Assembly (NCBI GenBank): GCA_029721515.1
Contig: CM056554.1
Span: forward strand, 26,978,736 to 27,042,735
Direction of reading: 5' to 3'
DNA length: 64,000 bases
Origin: Synanceia verrucosa
Lineage: Eukaryota; Chordata; Actinopteri; Perciformes; Synanceiidae
Of the stretch, positions 1-12,900 are shown one piece after another. The stretch's first letter is position 1. Each line of letters begins with the position of its first letter. The position numbers and the translations under genes are program-made. The notes beneath the pieces are model-generated. The model was not told the origin of the DNA. It was given only the letters and a program-made list of their open reading frames with translations, and did not search any database.

Positions 1-106
1 GCAGATTTCCAGTCGTGTCTCATCTGCGTGGCAAGAAGAGTCCCCGTCAAAGAGAGGTCTGTGATGCCCACCTATGAGAGCTTCACCACCCGTCAGGACC
101 TTCAGG
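1..106 (+). CDS. ncoa2: ncoa2 exon A (PAS-B region, 5' edge at window start)
   Basis: Reads ...SCLICVARRVPVKER...SFTTRQDLQ and ends one base into a Gly codon before the donor gtagga. The first four bases, gcag, could be the splice acceptor, in which case the exon begins at 5. The segment is the well-conserved PAS-B part of p160 coactivators. The 458-bp intron after it shows no recognisable feature. Confidence 0.88.
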
Positions 107-3100
107 GTAGGACTGGACCAGGAGCTTCTGCCCTCGTTCTTCTCCTCTGTACACAGCTCACAGCTGTTACCCTTCTTTTAGAGCAGCAGTGTAACACACA
201 GCTCTAATGTCTATTCAGGGTGGAGTCTGACTTGTTCCACCACTGACAAGCTTTTATAGCTCTATCATTACCTTGGTATACTGCAGTATTAACATGAAAT
301 ATACCAATAGCCTAAAACATGGAAATAATACACAATGAACACCTAACTGCTGTCTAATAAAGGTCAAGTAACTGACAAAATTAATAGTAACAATTACAGT
401 TATAAAAAATATATTGTCCTCCACATGTTGTTTGAATGTACATATTTTTTATTATGAGGTCAGGAGGGTGAGTGTTCACTGACTTCAGGGCGTCTATCCC
501 TCTACCCCATCGCATCTGAAACATGACTGCAGCCTGTTAACAGGAGGTTGTTCTACCTGTCCAGGTAAGATCACGTCCCTGGACACCAGTCTGCTCCGTG
601 CGTCCATGAAGCCGGGCTGGGAGGACCTGGTCCGGAGGTGCATCCAGAGGTTTCACCTGCAGAACGACGGTGATATGTCCTTCGCCAAGAAGCACCAGCA
701 AGATGGTGAGCGACACAGCTCAGAGCCTGCAGTCTGGACCCGATCGTGTTGATACGAAAACAGGCGCCACATTATTTTATTCATTATTTACATTCTTTGT
801 TGAGTTGTGCTGCTCTTTTCTTAAGTTCAGTGTGGACTGAGGGTTCAGTGAAAAGTCAGTTGTAGCAGAGGCATAATTTACCTGGAGGCCTCCCATGATG
901 CTAAGGGATAGCTCGGGTTTTAAGATTATTTTCCCTCTCTTCTCAGTAAAGAGAAATACATTTTATTCATCAGTTTAAATAGAAATGATTAAATCACTTT
1001 GGGGAATCAGTAGGAAGCATTTCCTATCCTACCTTTATTTCTTTTTTTAATGACGTTGAAGAGTAATTCAGTGTGTCTTTGCAGTGCTGAGGAACGGCCA
1101 TGCGCTCAGCCCTCTGTACAGATTCCCCCTGGCTGACGGCAGCATGGTCTCCGCTCACACCAAGAGCAAGCTGGTCCGCTCTGCAGCTACCAACGAACCA
1201 CAGCTCTACATGTCCCTGCACATCCTGCAGAGGTACCAGTCGCTCCGTCCCATTGCACCAGTGAAATAACTCGTTTAGCATAGTTTGCTCAAAGAAGACA
1301 CATATTGTGTACGCTGTGTAAACACACCGATCAGACACAACATCATGACCGACTCTTGCTCGAGTTTAATTTTGTTTCCTTAGATCGTTTTATCAAATTT
1401 TATGATGACAATGAGCTTCCCCTCTTTGAAAGACCAGCAGCCTTCACTCAGTGATCCTTGTCCTCTCATGACCCTGTCTCTGGTTCACCGCTGGTCCTTT
1501 CTTGGACCACTTTTGATAGATCCTGACCACTGCAGATCAGGGACAGACCACCAGAGCTGCAGGTCTGGAGATGTTCTGATCCAGTCCTCTAGACATCACT
1601 GTTTGCTTCTTGTTGTCAAACTCCTGAAAAATCCTGATCCTGCTTCTAACATCAACTCTGAGCACTAAATGTTCATCTGATGCCTCATGAAGAAGAGATG
1701 ATCAGTGCCAATCACTTCATCTATCACATTCTACATATATATGAAACACATTTGCGTACAGAATATGTTAGCCGTAGCTTTCTTACTTCAGTCTAAAAGC
1801 CAACCTGATGCTGCCTTATGAAATGATACGATATCAGACTACAGATTCTGTTTGCAGCACATCTCCCTCCTCTTCTTTCCCTTGGTCACATGTTAGCTCT
1901 CAGTGTTGTGGTTTCCTCTTGATCTGTGGATTGGACACAAAGAGCCTCTTATTCAGAGCCTGCCTCTGTATGTACAGAACAGCACTGACACAAGCACCAG
2001 CAGCCAGTCCAGCATACAGCAGCTCCTCATCCCAGTCTTTACTGGTGGACAACTGGACAAGTTTCACATTGGAAATGATCGCCCTGTTTGGTGTGGGGCT
2101 GAAGCTGATTTAAAGCTCTTTGTCTGTTACAGCTTCAGGCTTTGTTACACCTTTGTTTTCTCAGTTGCATAAACTTTTCTGATGATCTTATCTGTTCAAC
2201 AGAGGTTTACTGAATCCAGAATGCTGCTATTGCTACTGACATTTATCATAACTGGTGTCATCTTTGAAAACAGTTTTACTGAAACTTAACTAAGTCAACA
2301 ATATCCTGTGAAAGTTCTTGACCTTGGAGACGCTCAGGTCCACTTCCTTCCTTGTTATTTTTAGCTGTCAACTGCTTCTTATGAGCTTTTCGTTTGTTTG
2401 CTTTTTTCCAAGTCAGAAATTTCAAAAAATTGAGAAACTCTCAGTAACATGTTATTATAGAAGCAAGATATAATAAGTCTTTGTCAAATGTGGCTGGCCA
2501 GCCGTGTCTTGTGACACACTATCCTGTCATTAGCTGTTTGGTGTTTAGCTATTTATTATGTCTTGAAACAACACAGCAGTCACTTTTTATTATATCAAAA
2601 AAGTAAGCTATTGATTACAGGAGTTAGTTTGTTACCAAGCTGCTATTGTTTGAAAAAATTAGATAAGATAAGCTAAACCTGTACTGTGCTTTTATATACT
2701 CAACAACAATAGAAAGGCAAGTTTTATAAAGTGAATTCTAGTTGTTGCCGTTTAAGCAGCAATGTGAAAATGCTTGTTTGGACAAAAGGTTGAGCATGAA
2801 TGGTAACATGTGCCAAAAAGTACAACAATAAGTGCGTGTTGTGACGCCGTATTCCGATGGCCAGATTAACGGAGGTGTGGTCGACCCAGACGACTAGAGC
2901 ACTGGCGTATGAAAATGGGATCAGCACTTTTGTTTGTCTACCCAACTGGCATAAAATAGGAAAAACTTCTTTTCTCTAAGTGCTTTTGTAATGATGCCAC
3001 GACTGACGCAAATCCAACATGAACGCTGAGTGCTGGCATGAGTGCACGAGATGTTGCAAGGGCAATGAAAGTTCATGAATCAACAATTAGTCGTCTCAGA

Positions 3101-6100
3101 ACCAGATTCTGTGCCACAAACAGCACTTCAGATCGTCCACGCAGCGGCAGACCACGTGTGACGACCAACATTCAGGATTGCCATATCCGTCTTCACCATC
3201 TCAGAGACGTACACCGTTACTGCTGCTGAGACACCTGGACGTCACCAACCCTGTGTCAGTGCTCAAACAGTGCTCAGGTGGCTCAGAGAGGCTGACCTAC
3301 ACCCCCACAGGCCATACTTTGGTCTACCGTTAACTCCAATACGCCGCTTTCACCGCCACTAATGGGGTAACGTCCATCGTTACTGGACACATCGACAACG
3401 GTCGGATGTTCTGTTTTCAGACGAGTCATGTTTCTGTTCCTTTTATAGGTAGTTTGGGGCCGCTTAAAAAAACGTCTTTTATTGCTGAGTATATATTGTA
3501 TATTTATAAAGTATATTTGTATGTTCATATTTCTAAATATATATTAGTAACTATGTTTTCTTTAGTGCATAATGGGTTGAGAATAAGAGGCCAGCCACCA
3601 TGTTTCCAGCTCCATTCACAGCTTCAGATTTTCCTGTCACTTGGCACACGGGGAAATTTCAGTTGGTTGCAATGTGGCCTATTTAAAGGAATATTAACGA
3701 ACCACCTCGCAAAAGGCATCTGCACATATCCTCAGGTATGGCCTGCCTGCCTGTGTACACACTCTCTGTTTTCTTTTCCCTCCAGGGAGAACATGGCTGC
3801 AGACCAGGGCATGGCCAAGCCAACGACCCCGACCAGTGTGAGTGCTCCCTCCCCTTCCCCTGAGGCCAGTGTCACCAGCAACTTGCACCACTCCACCACA
3901 GCCTCCAGCATCCCTGGACGTGGTTGTGGGACCATGTCAGGCCGGGCTCCCACGCCTCAGGCACTCAAACAGGGCAGCCCTTCAGCCCTGGGAAGCCCCA
4001 GCGTCACCTCAGGGGCCCAGGGTGCCATGTTGTCTCCTCGTCACCGCCAGAGCCCCAACATGGCGGCTAGCAGCAGCTGTAGTAGCCCTCACCTCTCTCA
4101 ACATCCCCCTGGTTCTTTCTCTCCTGCAGGCAGCCTCCACTCACCAGCATCCGTCTGTAGCAGCACAGGAAACAGCCAAGGGTTCAACTCCCTTAGTGTG
4201 CTACATGCCCTCAGCCAGGGCAACAGGGTTTCCCAGGGACTCACTGAGGGGCAGTATCCAGAGTCACCTGGCAGGAAGCCAATTGGCCTTCAGAGCCCCC
4301 TTCACAGCATCGGTAGCCGGCAAGCCAAGAACAATCACAACTTTGAGACCGACTTGTTGGGGAGTTTTGGGGAGCAGCAAGATTTGCTGTCCTCCCCAAA
4401 CCAGGAGGGTGAACAGGAGAAAGATGCTCACCCCGAGAGCTTTGACGTTAATGGAAGCTTAGGGGAGCTCAGCGATGCCCCAAATCACCTTCTGAACACC
4501 AAAGGGCACACTAAGCTGCTCCAGCTCCTCACCACCAAACTAGAGCCCTGTGATCCGTGCTCGTCACCGCCCCTGGGGGACGACCACAGCTGTAAGGACC
4601 AGCTGGGTGGGATCGGGGGTGTTGGCGGGGTCGGGCACAATAACCACTCCACCTCGCTGAAGGAGAAACACAAAATCCTCCACAGATTGCTGCAGAACAG
4701 CACCTCGCCGGTGGAGTTGGCCAAGCTAACGGCCGAGGCTACCGGGAAAGACCCCATTGATCCGGAGTCAGCTTCAGGGGACAACATGGCCGCCCTCGAC
4801 GAGCCCTGCGCAAAGCAGGAGCCAGGAAGCCCCAAAAAGAAAGACAATGCACTGCTGCGATATCTGCTGGACAGGGACGATAACAGCGTCCTGGATAGAG
4901 CCATCAAGATGGAATCTGGTGACGGACCCCAGCTGCCCAACGTCAAGACGGAGCCACAGGAAGCCGGTTTCAACATGGCGGACCAGGTCAGTGTTGTTTG
5001 TGGTACTGTTTGTGATTTGACAGACAGTTATTTGCTGGCACTGTACTGGCACTAGAGTACACAGTGCCAGCAACAGTTCAGCCTGTTATTATATCAACTG
5101 ATTAAATCAACATAATGAAGGAATCTGCCCTCTTAACAAATGGAGGTTCTTAACAGCTTAACACCTCCAGGTGTGAAGCTCAGTGTTTGATGCTGTCGGA
5201 GGGTTGATGACTTCCTCTTTAGGCAGGCTGGCAGGAGTTGGTTAGAGCGCTCACTGTAACACTAGGAGGTGGCAGAGGAGTCCTGGTCATAGAGTCTAAA
5301 CAGCTCACATCATGTGTGCAGCTGATGTTCTGTTTACACTGTGTGCCTGTGCTTGCTTGCACATGGTCCTGTGTGAAAGATGCCACTGTGTCTGCCACTC
5401 CTGCTCTTGTACCAAAGCTCAGGTGCACTGACGTAGCTGAAGTGAGCTCCAGGAAGGGGCTGAGGTTCAAACGTCTGAACGTAGCAAGCCGGAGCTGGAG
5501 GAGAGGAAGCCGTTCAGCTTGAAAAAGGAATTAGGTGACGCCGTCATTGTTGAGCCGGCAGTGACTTGTGACGATGCCAGGAAGGTGCTTTTTCAGCAGA
5601 GGTAGAAGCTGTTGAGAACCTGCGACCCTCATGCTTAACTCAGTGAGTGCTAGCCCTTTTATATAACAGAAAATGTCTTGTTCCAGTGTTTTTGTCCATT
5701 TTGAGTCATATTTCTAGACCCACAGAATATTTAGTACTATGTCTCTGAAAACACTGAATAGCTCAAATGAAAGAAGAGACTCTCTATTTCATCATGAAAA
5801 AAATGTTTGTTTTTATCTTGTTCCATTCTTGTTTTATCAGAGGTAGAGTAGAGGACACTTTTTGTCCACATTCTGTTTGTTTTGCTCTCTAATCTCGATC
5901 GTCTCCACTTCCTGTTTTGATCTCTGTGGTGTATACCGTCTCTTTATGCTCTGACTACATCTCCCAGAAGCCCCAACATTACTCACAGGCTGTGTGAGAG
6001 CGCCCTCTTGTGCCAGCCATCAAATAGTCACTTTGACGTACGTCATTGGCACTCAATGCTGCACCCTGCTGTTGGTCCAGATAGGAACGATCTCCTGTAT

Positions 6101-6895
6101 GTCACAGTGATTGTCTCTATGGCCGGTAGCAGTCTCCATCAAAGACAGTAGCCTATTGATATTAGTGAGACTTGACAGGACCACTAACCTCTATCCTCAG
6201 TGTTTTTTAAGGTTGTTTTGCTTTCAGATTTCAAGCTTGCTACCTGACAGATACCACTGGGGCAATATTCATCCCTCTATTCAATACTATCACAATACTA
6301 TGGTGATATTTCAATATGTATTGCAATTTTAACTATTGTGATTTAATGTTGTCATTTTTTTTGTTTTTTTTTACACTAAACCATGAGAAAATAGACTTTA
6401 ATATCTATAATTTCTTTATTTATTTTAATCTATAAATGTACACACAGTTAAAAATATTTAAATCTTTACAAGGATTTTTATTTCAGCAACACAACAATCC
6501 AAGAATAAAAACAAAATCCTCACAAGTTAGTGGTATTTTCTTTTTAATTTAGGATCTTCATTTCCACATGTATGTATTTTGTATTTACTCTTTGGTGGGA
6601 CAATCCTTCTGTATCAGGTGATAATATTTGTTTACCAACTCACTGTTACTGTGCTGTCATGTTTAAAGTGACTAATATCTGGATATAATTCACACACAAC
6701 AGGGACAATTAGAAGGTTTGTAAAGTGGAGACGGATCATTTTTACTAACGTCCCCTCATCCCCATCTGAAACTATGCCCTTGGTGTGTGTGTGTGTGTGT
6801 GTGTGTGTTACTGTACATCACACATGACCTCATTAGTGATGGCAGTTTATTTTTAGCTCCTCCTCTATTCAGAGGAGGAGGAACAGCCAGAGGAA

Positions 6896-6947
<52 letters not shown>

Positions 6948-9900
6948 TGTGCGTGCGTGTGTGCGTGCGTGTGTGTGCGCGCGTGTGTGTGTGTGTGTGT
7001 GTGTGTGGCAGGTTGAATTACACTGGTTTCAGGATCACATTTCTTGTTTTCATCACACAAAAGTGTTTTCTCACACTTTTAACTTGTATTTTTTGGGTTT
7101 GTGTCCTTTATATTCTTTTCTCTGCTCTTTTTTATTTTATATTCATTTCTTCAAAGTGTACTCAAGCTATTTTTATTAATAGCTTTCACACTTCTTGTTG
7201 CTTCATCACTTGCATTAAAATAGAGCCTTCATGCAATCCTGCATTCAAAAACGTGTTCCAGATAAATCAGGTTGTCCCAAGCAGTCAGATTTCATTTGGT
7301 TTCCTCTGATCATGTCCAGGGTAGGGGTAGTTGTTTACATAAAAGGAATGGGTTACACAAGTCGTGAACATCATTCTTCACAGCCCTTCACAGTTTCTTC
7401 TCATCCTGGTTCTCTTTCTGTGGCTGCTCTCAGACCAGTGAGCTGGAGGACCTGCTGGAGGACCTGCAGAGTGGCAGCGGTCAGCAGCAGCTGTTTGTGG
7501 GTCAGCCACCCGTCAGACGACCAGCCTCCTCTTCATCCTCCTCTTCCTCTGTGCTGCCTGGTTCCTCAGTGGACAAACAGAGCAGCATCATCAGCGACAT
7601 CCTGCAGATGACGGGCAGCAGCAGCCCCCCCACCCAGCACAGAGCCTTCCCTCCCCTCGGCCTTGCAGGTACGCCTGCAGCAGTGAGCTTGTCAAAATGT
7701 GTTTAGAGCACACAAGAAAAAACAGCTGTCTTCCTCCCAGCAGGGTGTCCTGGTACCAGGCCGGGCCCACCAGGTCGAGCTGCTCCTCCAGTGAGGAGCA
7801 CCTCTGTGGACTGCAGTATGGGCTCCAACCCCTGCACTGCTGGTAGGGCCTTTCCTCCTCAGCACAGGAACAGCAGCCCCTACTCTTTGCTGCAGCAGCA
7901 AGGCATGATGGGAGGCCATCAGGCCACTCCAGGTCAGGCAGGAAATAATCTATTGTATCTCCTCACCATTTCCTTGTCATTTGAAAGAATATTAATAATC
8001 TCAAAAAATGACCCGTTCTTACCATATCAGACATGCTGAGTAACGGGTCGATGCGGGGCTCAATGCAGCAGGGCTGGGGGCCCCAGGGCCACATGGCGGG
8101 TGCTGCAGGGCCCATGATGGCCCAAGGGGTCGGGCCAGGTCGGATGGTCCCCAACATGAACGCTGCACTGCCCACAAGAGGTCCGCCTGGATCCAGAGCC
8201 ATGGTCGGCATGCACATGATGGGCAACGGTGAGGAGACAAAACCAGATGGAAAGAAAGTCCCAAACTGACCTCAGCTCAGCACCAACACTCACCTTCATG
8301 TACTCTTTTTGTTCCCATCAGAGATGGAGATGGTGACCTCGACCTACCCTCAGCAACACGCACCACCCAATCAGACTGCACCGTGGCCAAACCGCATGAT
8401 AGCTGTGGATCACTATGGAAACCAAAGCAGGTGCGACGTTCATTCCAGCCAGAAGGACGGGATGCGGTGCTGCAGCACTGAAGGCCAGCAGGACGAAGGA
8501 GCCCTGCTCAACCAGCTGTGCTCCATGTTGAAGGACTACGAGGGGCTGGAGGAGATCGACAAAATGCTGGGGATCCCCACATTGGCTGGACAGGTGAAGG
8601 ATTTTAAAGCAGCAGCGCGCAGCATTTAGCAGGATCAGGTGTTATTCTGTATCTGAGTAGGAGTTAGTAAAAGCTAATTCACACCTGTTGTCGCTGTAGC
8701 AGAACAACAACAACAACATGTCACCGTCAGTCCATCATTGTGAGGTTACAAGTACAAGCAGTAAATCCTGTGATATGAAATATCAGTGTGTTTTCCTGAT
8801 CACCTGAATATAAGAGTGGTTACATAGCTCTGCTCGCTTCACCTTTAAGGCACTAGTTAAATATCTTTGATGTTTTCATTTAAGCCAGGACACACATCAG
8901 TCAACAGATGTTTTTGGTTTGGTTTTGCAGGCTCCCATGTCAGACCAGGACCAGTACCTGTCCTCCTCAGACCCAGCAGCCAGCATGAAGCCCCTCCTGT
9001 ACAGCCAACACTACGGCGGCCAGCCAGGCTATGGCAGCATGCCTCCCGACGGCGGCTTCCACGGCCCCGCTGTGAGTGGCCACATGGGGCCACAGAGGAT
9101 GCCGCCTGCCGGCTACCCCCCCATGATGAGGATGCCCGGGAGCGTGGGGCCCAGGCCGGTTGGGATGAGGTCAGGGGGGTCGATTCCAGGAGTGGCACCT
9201 CAGCCCAACAACCTGAGGCTCCAGCTGCAGCACAGGCTCCAGGCCCAGCTGGTAGGACGCCCCAGAGTGTGTCCTGATGTTGTTGATGTTGTGGTAAACA
9301 GGTCAGGGAAATTAAAAACATTAATATTCGATTATCAGTCGTGCAGCTCTAGTACATTCGCACACACTCCTTGTTCCATCCTCATTCAGGTGCCTCATCT
9401 CCATGAAAAAGACTCTGTTGTTTAATGGAAACAAAGCCGTCTCCTCTGCTGTTGATGCTTTTCTCTTGTTGCAGCAGCAGCAGAGCACAGCCTGATGGAA
9501 ACAGGGTTCACTGAGTTCACACTGAGGGGAACAAACGTCCTCCAGTGTTCATCAGACACTCAGCACTGACCACACATGTGCACACATATGAACACACAGT
9601 TCATACACTCACTTATGAAGATGATTGCATGAACCCTCTGACTGTACTCTTTGTGACCAAACCCATTTTCTACATAATGTTCCCTTTGTGATTACTCCTG
9701 CAGGACCTCTATGTTCTCATACTACATGTTCCTGCTTGTGTTTGAATTCATGTTTCAGAGAATTTCTATCTGGACTTTTTTCATGTAGTTTTATGTCTCA
9801 GGACCACCTTAGATACCACATCCATCATCCATCTTCTCCTCTCATAGGGTCAGGGGGGCTGGAGCCTATCCCAGCTGTCTTAGGGTGAAAGACAGGGTAC

Positions 9901-12900
9901 ACCCTGGACAAGTGTCCAGTTCATCACAGGACACATAGAGACAGACAACCACTCACACTCACATTCACACCTACGGTCAATTTAAATTAACCTAATCCCC
10001 ATGCATGTTGGGAGGAAGGAAGGAGGAGGGGGTGGGAGGAAGCTGGAGTACCAGAGAGAACCCACACAGACATGAGGAGAATATGCAAACTCCACACAGA
10101 AAGGCCCCGGGCCGGGATTCGAACCCAGTACCTTCTTGCTGTGAGGCGACAGTGCTAACCACTACACCACCGTGCTGTGCCTAGAAACTGCATATTAGAG
10201 GGATTTATCCAGTTAGTGGGAGTTTACTCCTGCCTCCATGTTGACATGTTTCAATCCAGACTGCCACCTGGTGGAGGGTTGAAGGAGAACAGCTTGTTCT
10301 TCTGAAACAGTGCTGCTGATGATGTTGTAGAGAAACCTGCCTGATCAAAGACTGAGATGTTTCCTGTGATTTCCCTTTGATAATAACACCATGCTCCTTA
10401 TCCATCCCCTCGTAGAACCGTCAGCCAATGGTGAACCAAATGAGTGGAGTGTCCAACATGAATCTACCTCTAAGGTCCAATGTACCAAACCAGGTCAGTC
10501 TGCCTGCACTGTTAATGTGTCACCATTCAAATGTCCTCCATCTGTGTGTTGTTTAGATTGTTTCTTTGCTCCTCATATAGTTTAAGCAGAATAACAACCA
10601 CTAAAACACATTTTTCTGGTCAGGAAAGACAGGGAATAACTGCAATTTAACATATTTGATATTTGTGCTTTGATATTTTTTTCTGCTTTTTTGTAAAACA
10701 GTAAATTTGAAAATTCCTGGATAACAAGAATTCTATTCTAGCATTACAGATATCATTTTATTAGAGAGCTTGCACATACTGGTGGATTAACCGTTACAGG
10801 AACATTAAAATATTCTGGTAATCAGTAGTGCTGTTAATTTAGGACAGTGGTGGTAAACACCTACACTGGGTGGACAAATAAGTCTGTTAAGAACCGTATA
10901 TTAGTTGAGGTTTGATTGTTTTTCTTCTTTGCATCTGTTAGCAGACACTTCAGGAATAATTGTAAAATTATGAGCTGTTCCTCCTCCTGTAGGGAACCCT
11001 CAACACCCAGATACTGGCCCAGCAGCAGCGAGAGTACCTCAGCAACCACCTACGCCAGCGCCAGCAGCAGCAGCAGCACGTGCAGCAGCAGCGGGCCATG
11101 GTGATGCGCAGTCAGGGCATCAACATGCCTCCCAGCATGCCCAGCGGGGGCGCCGCTCCCACGCCAATGCCCATGGGCGGCACAAACCCACGGCTGCCAC
11201 AGGGAAACCAGCAGCAGTTCCCCTACCCGGCCTCCAGCTACGGTACCGGCCTGCCCTCTCCTCCTCCACATCCCGGCTCCTCCAGCCCCTTCTCCTCCCC
11301 CCTCTCCCCCAGCCACCATCTGGCTAGCCAGAGCATGATGGGAAATGTAGGCGGGCAGTACAGCGGGGTAATGAGTCCTCCATCGTCATACCAGTTCAGC
11401 AGCTCAGGTACATAATGAGAGGAGAGGTGTGTTCAGGCACCATGGTCTGGTTGCTTTTTATGTTTTGGTGGCAGCATCACCTGTGTCCAGAGTGTTCGTC
11501 CTCTTTCAGGTTGACTGGGTGTGGATGAATGTGTTAAGACCTTTGATTAGTTTTTGTGTGTCAGCAAAGATTTTCTGCTTTTCTGATCAACACTCAGCAC
11601 TCTTTGTGATTTTAACTGGAGACTGCATGTGATGAAGCTTTAAATATTTTTTTTGTTCTTTTTATTGAGATTTTATGAACCTCTTAATTGTTGACGCTTC
11701 TGTCAGGGTCTTAAATGCTGTTATGAATGCATTCTTAATCTCATTAAACAAAGAATAATATTGGGATTCTTCTGGAAGTTTATGAAGGAAGGACTGAGGA
11801 CTTTCTACAGTAGTCTGGGGCATCAGGGGTCAGTCATGGACATGCTGGCTTCAGGTCTTCAGTTGGTCTTTTAATTATAAGGGTGCCCCAAAATTTCCAC
11901 ATGCAATATCCAGAACGTTAATGCAGCAGCAAATAACTGTTGTCTCTGTGAAGATGTAGAGGCGTAATGTCCACCTGAGCAGAGGGTGAAGTCGCTCTCC
12001 CTTTGTGTGTGTTGTTGTGTGTTGCTCTGCTGTCACCCAGCACTTCCTGCAGGTAACACCATCCTGACCGTTAGCTTTGGGTTAGGGTTAGCTAGCTGTG
12101 TTCACCATTAGCACTGTTAGCTTTGCCAGCTCTGTGTTTACCATTAGCACTGTTAGCTTTGCCAGCTCTGTGTTTACCATTAGCACTGTTAGCTTTGCCA
12201 GCTCTGTGTTTACCATTAGCACTGTTAGCTTTGCCAGCTCTGTGTCCTCCATTAGCACTGTTAGCTTTGCCAGCTCTGTGTTTACCATTAGCACTGTTAG
12301 CTTTGCCAGCTCTGTGTTTACCATTAGCACTGTTAGCTTTGCCAGCTCTGTGTCCTCCATTACAACTGCTAGCTTTGCCAGCTCTGTGTCCTCCATTAGC
12401 ACTGTTAGCTTTGCCAGCTCTGTGACCTCCATTAGCACTGTTAGCTTTGCCAGCTAGCTCTGTGTCCTCCATTAGCACTGTTAGCTTTGCCAGCTCTGTG
12501 TCCTCCATTAGCACTGTTAGCTTTGCCAGCTCTGTGACCTCCATTAGCACTGTTAGCTTTGCCAGCTCTGTGACCTCCATTAGCACTGTTAGCTTTGCCA
12601 GCTCTGTGTCCTCCATTAGCACTGTTAGCTTTGCCAGCTCTGTGTCCTCCATTAGCACTGTTAGCTTTGCCAGCTCTGTGACCTCCATTAGCACTGTTAG
12701 CTTTGCCAGCTCTGTGACCTCCATTAGCACTGTTAGCTTTGCCAGCTCTGTGACCTCCATTAGCACTGTTAGCTTTGCCAGCTCTGTGACCTCCATTAGC
12801 ACTGTTAGCTGCCACCTGCTGATGTTGTGATGCACCTTTAGTGAAGAAGTGGATGCTGGGCAAACATTTGAAAGAGTTCTGCTGAAGTTTAGTGTCTCGT

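Larger units (their letters stand above)
4987..7433 (+). other. ncoa2 intron with two GT microsatellites, otherwise featureless
   Basis: A 2.4-kb intron. Apart from the GT tracts listed separately it is AT-rich with long T runs near 6350, and I see no coding or RNA gene signal. Chance frames over the GT/CA tracts (Cys-Val or His-Thr repeats) are not genes. Confidence 0.6.

Noticed and set aside
3406..5055. Single 549-codon open frame as a gene
   Set aside because: Only 3786-4986 is conserved ncoa2 coding sequence with proper splice sites. The part before is intron and Tc1 relic, the part after is read-through past the donor gtcagt.
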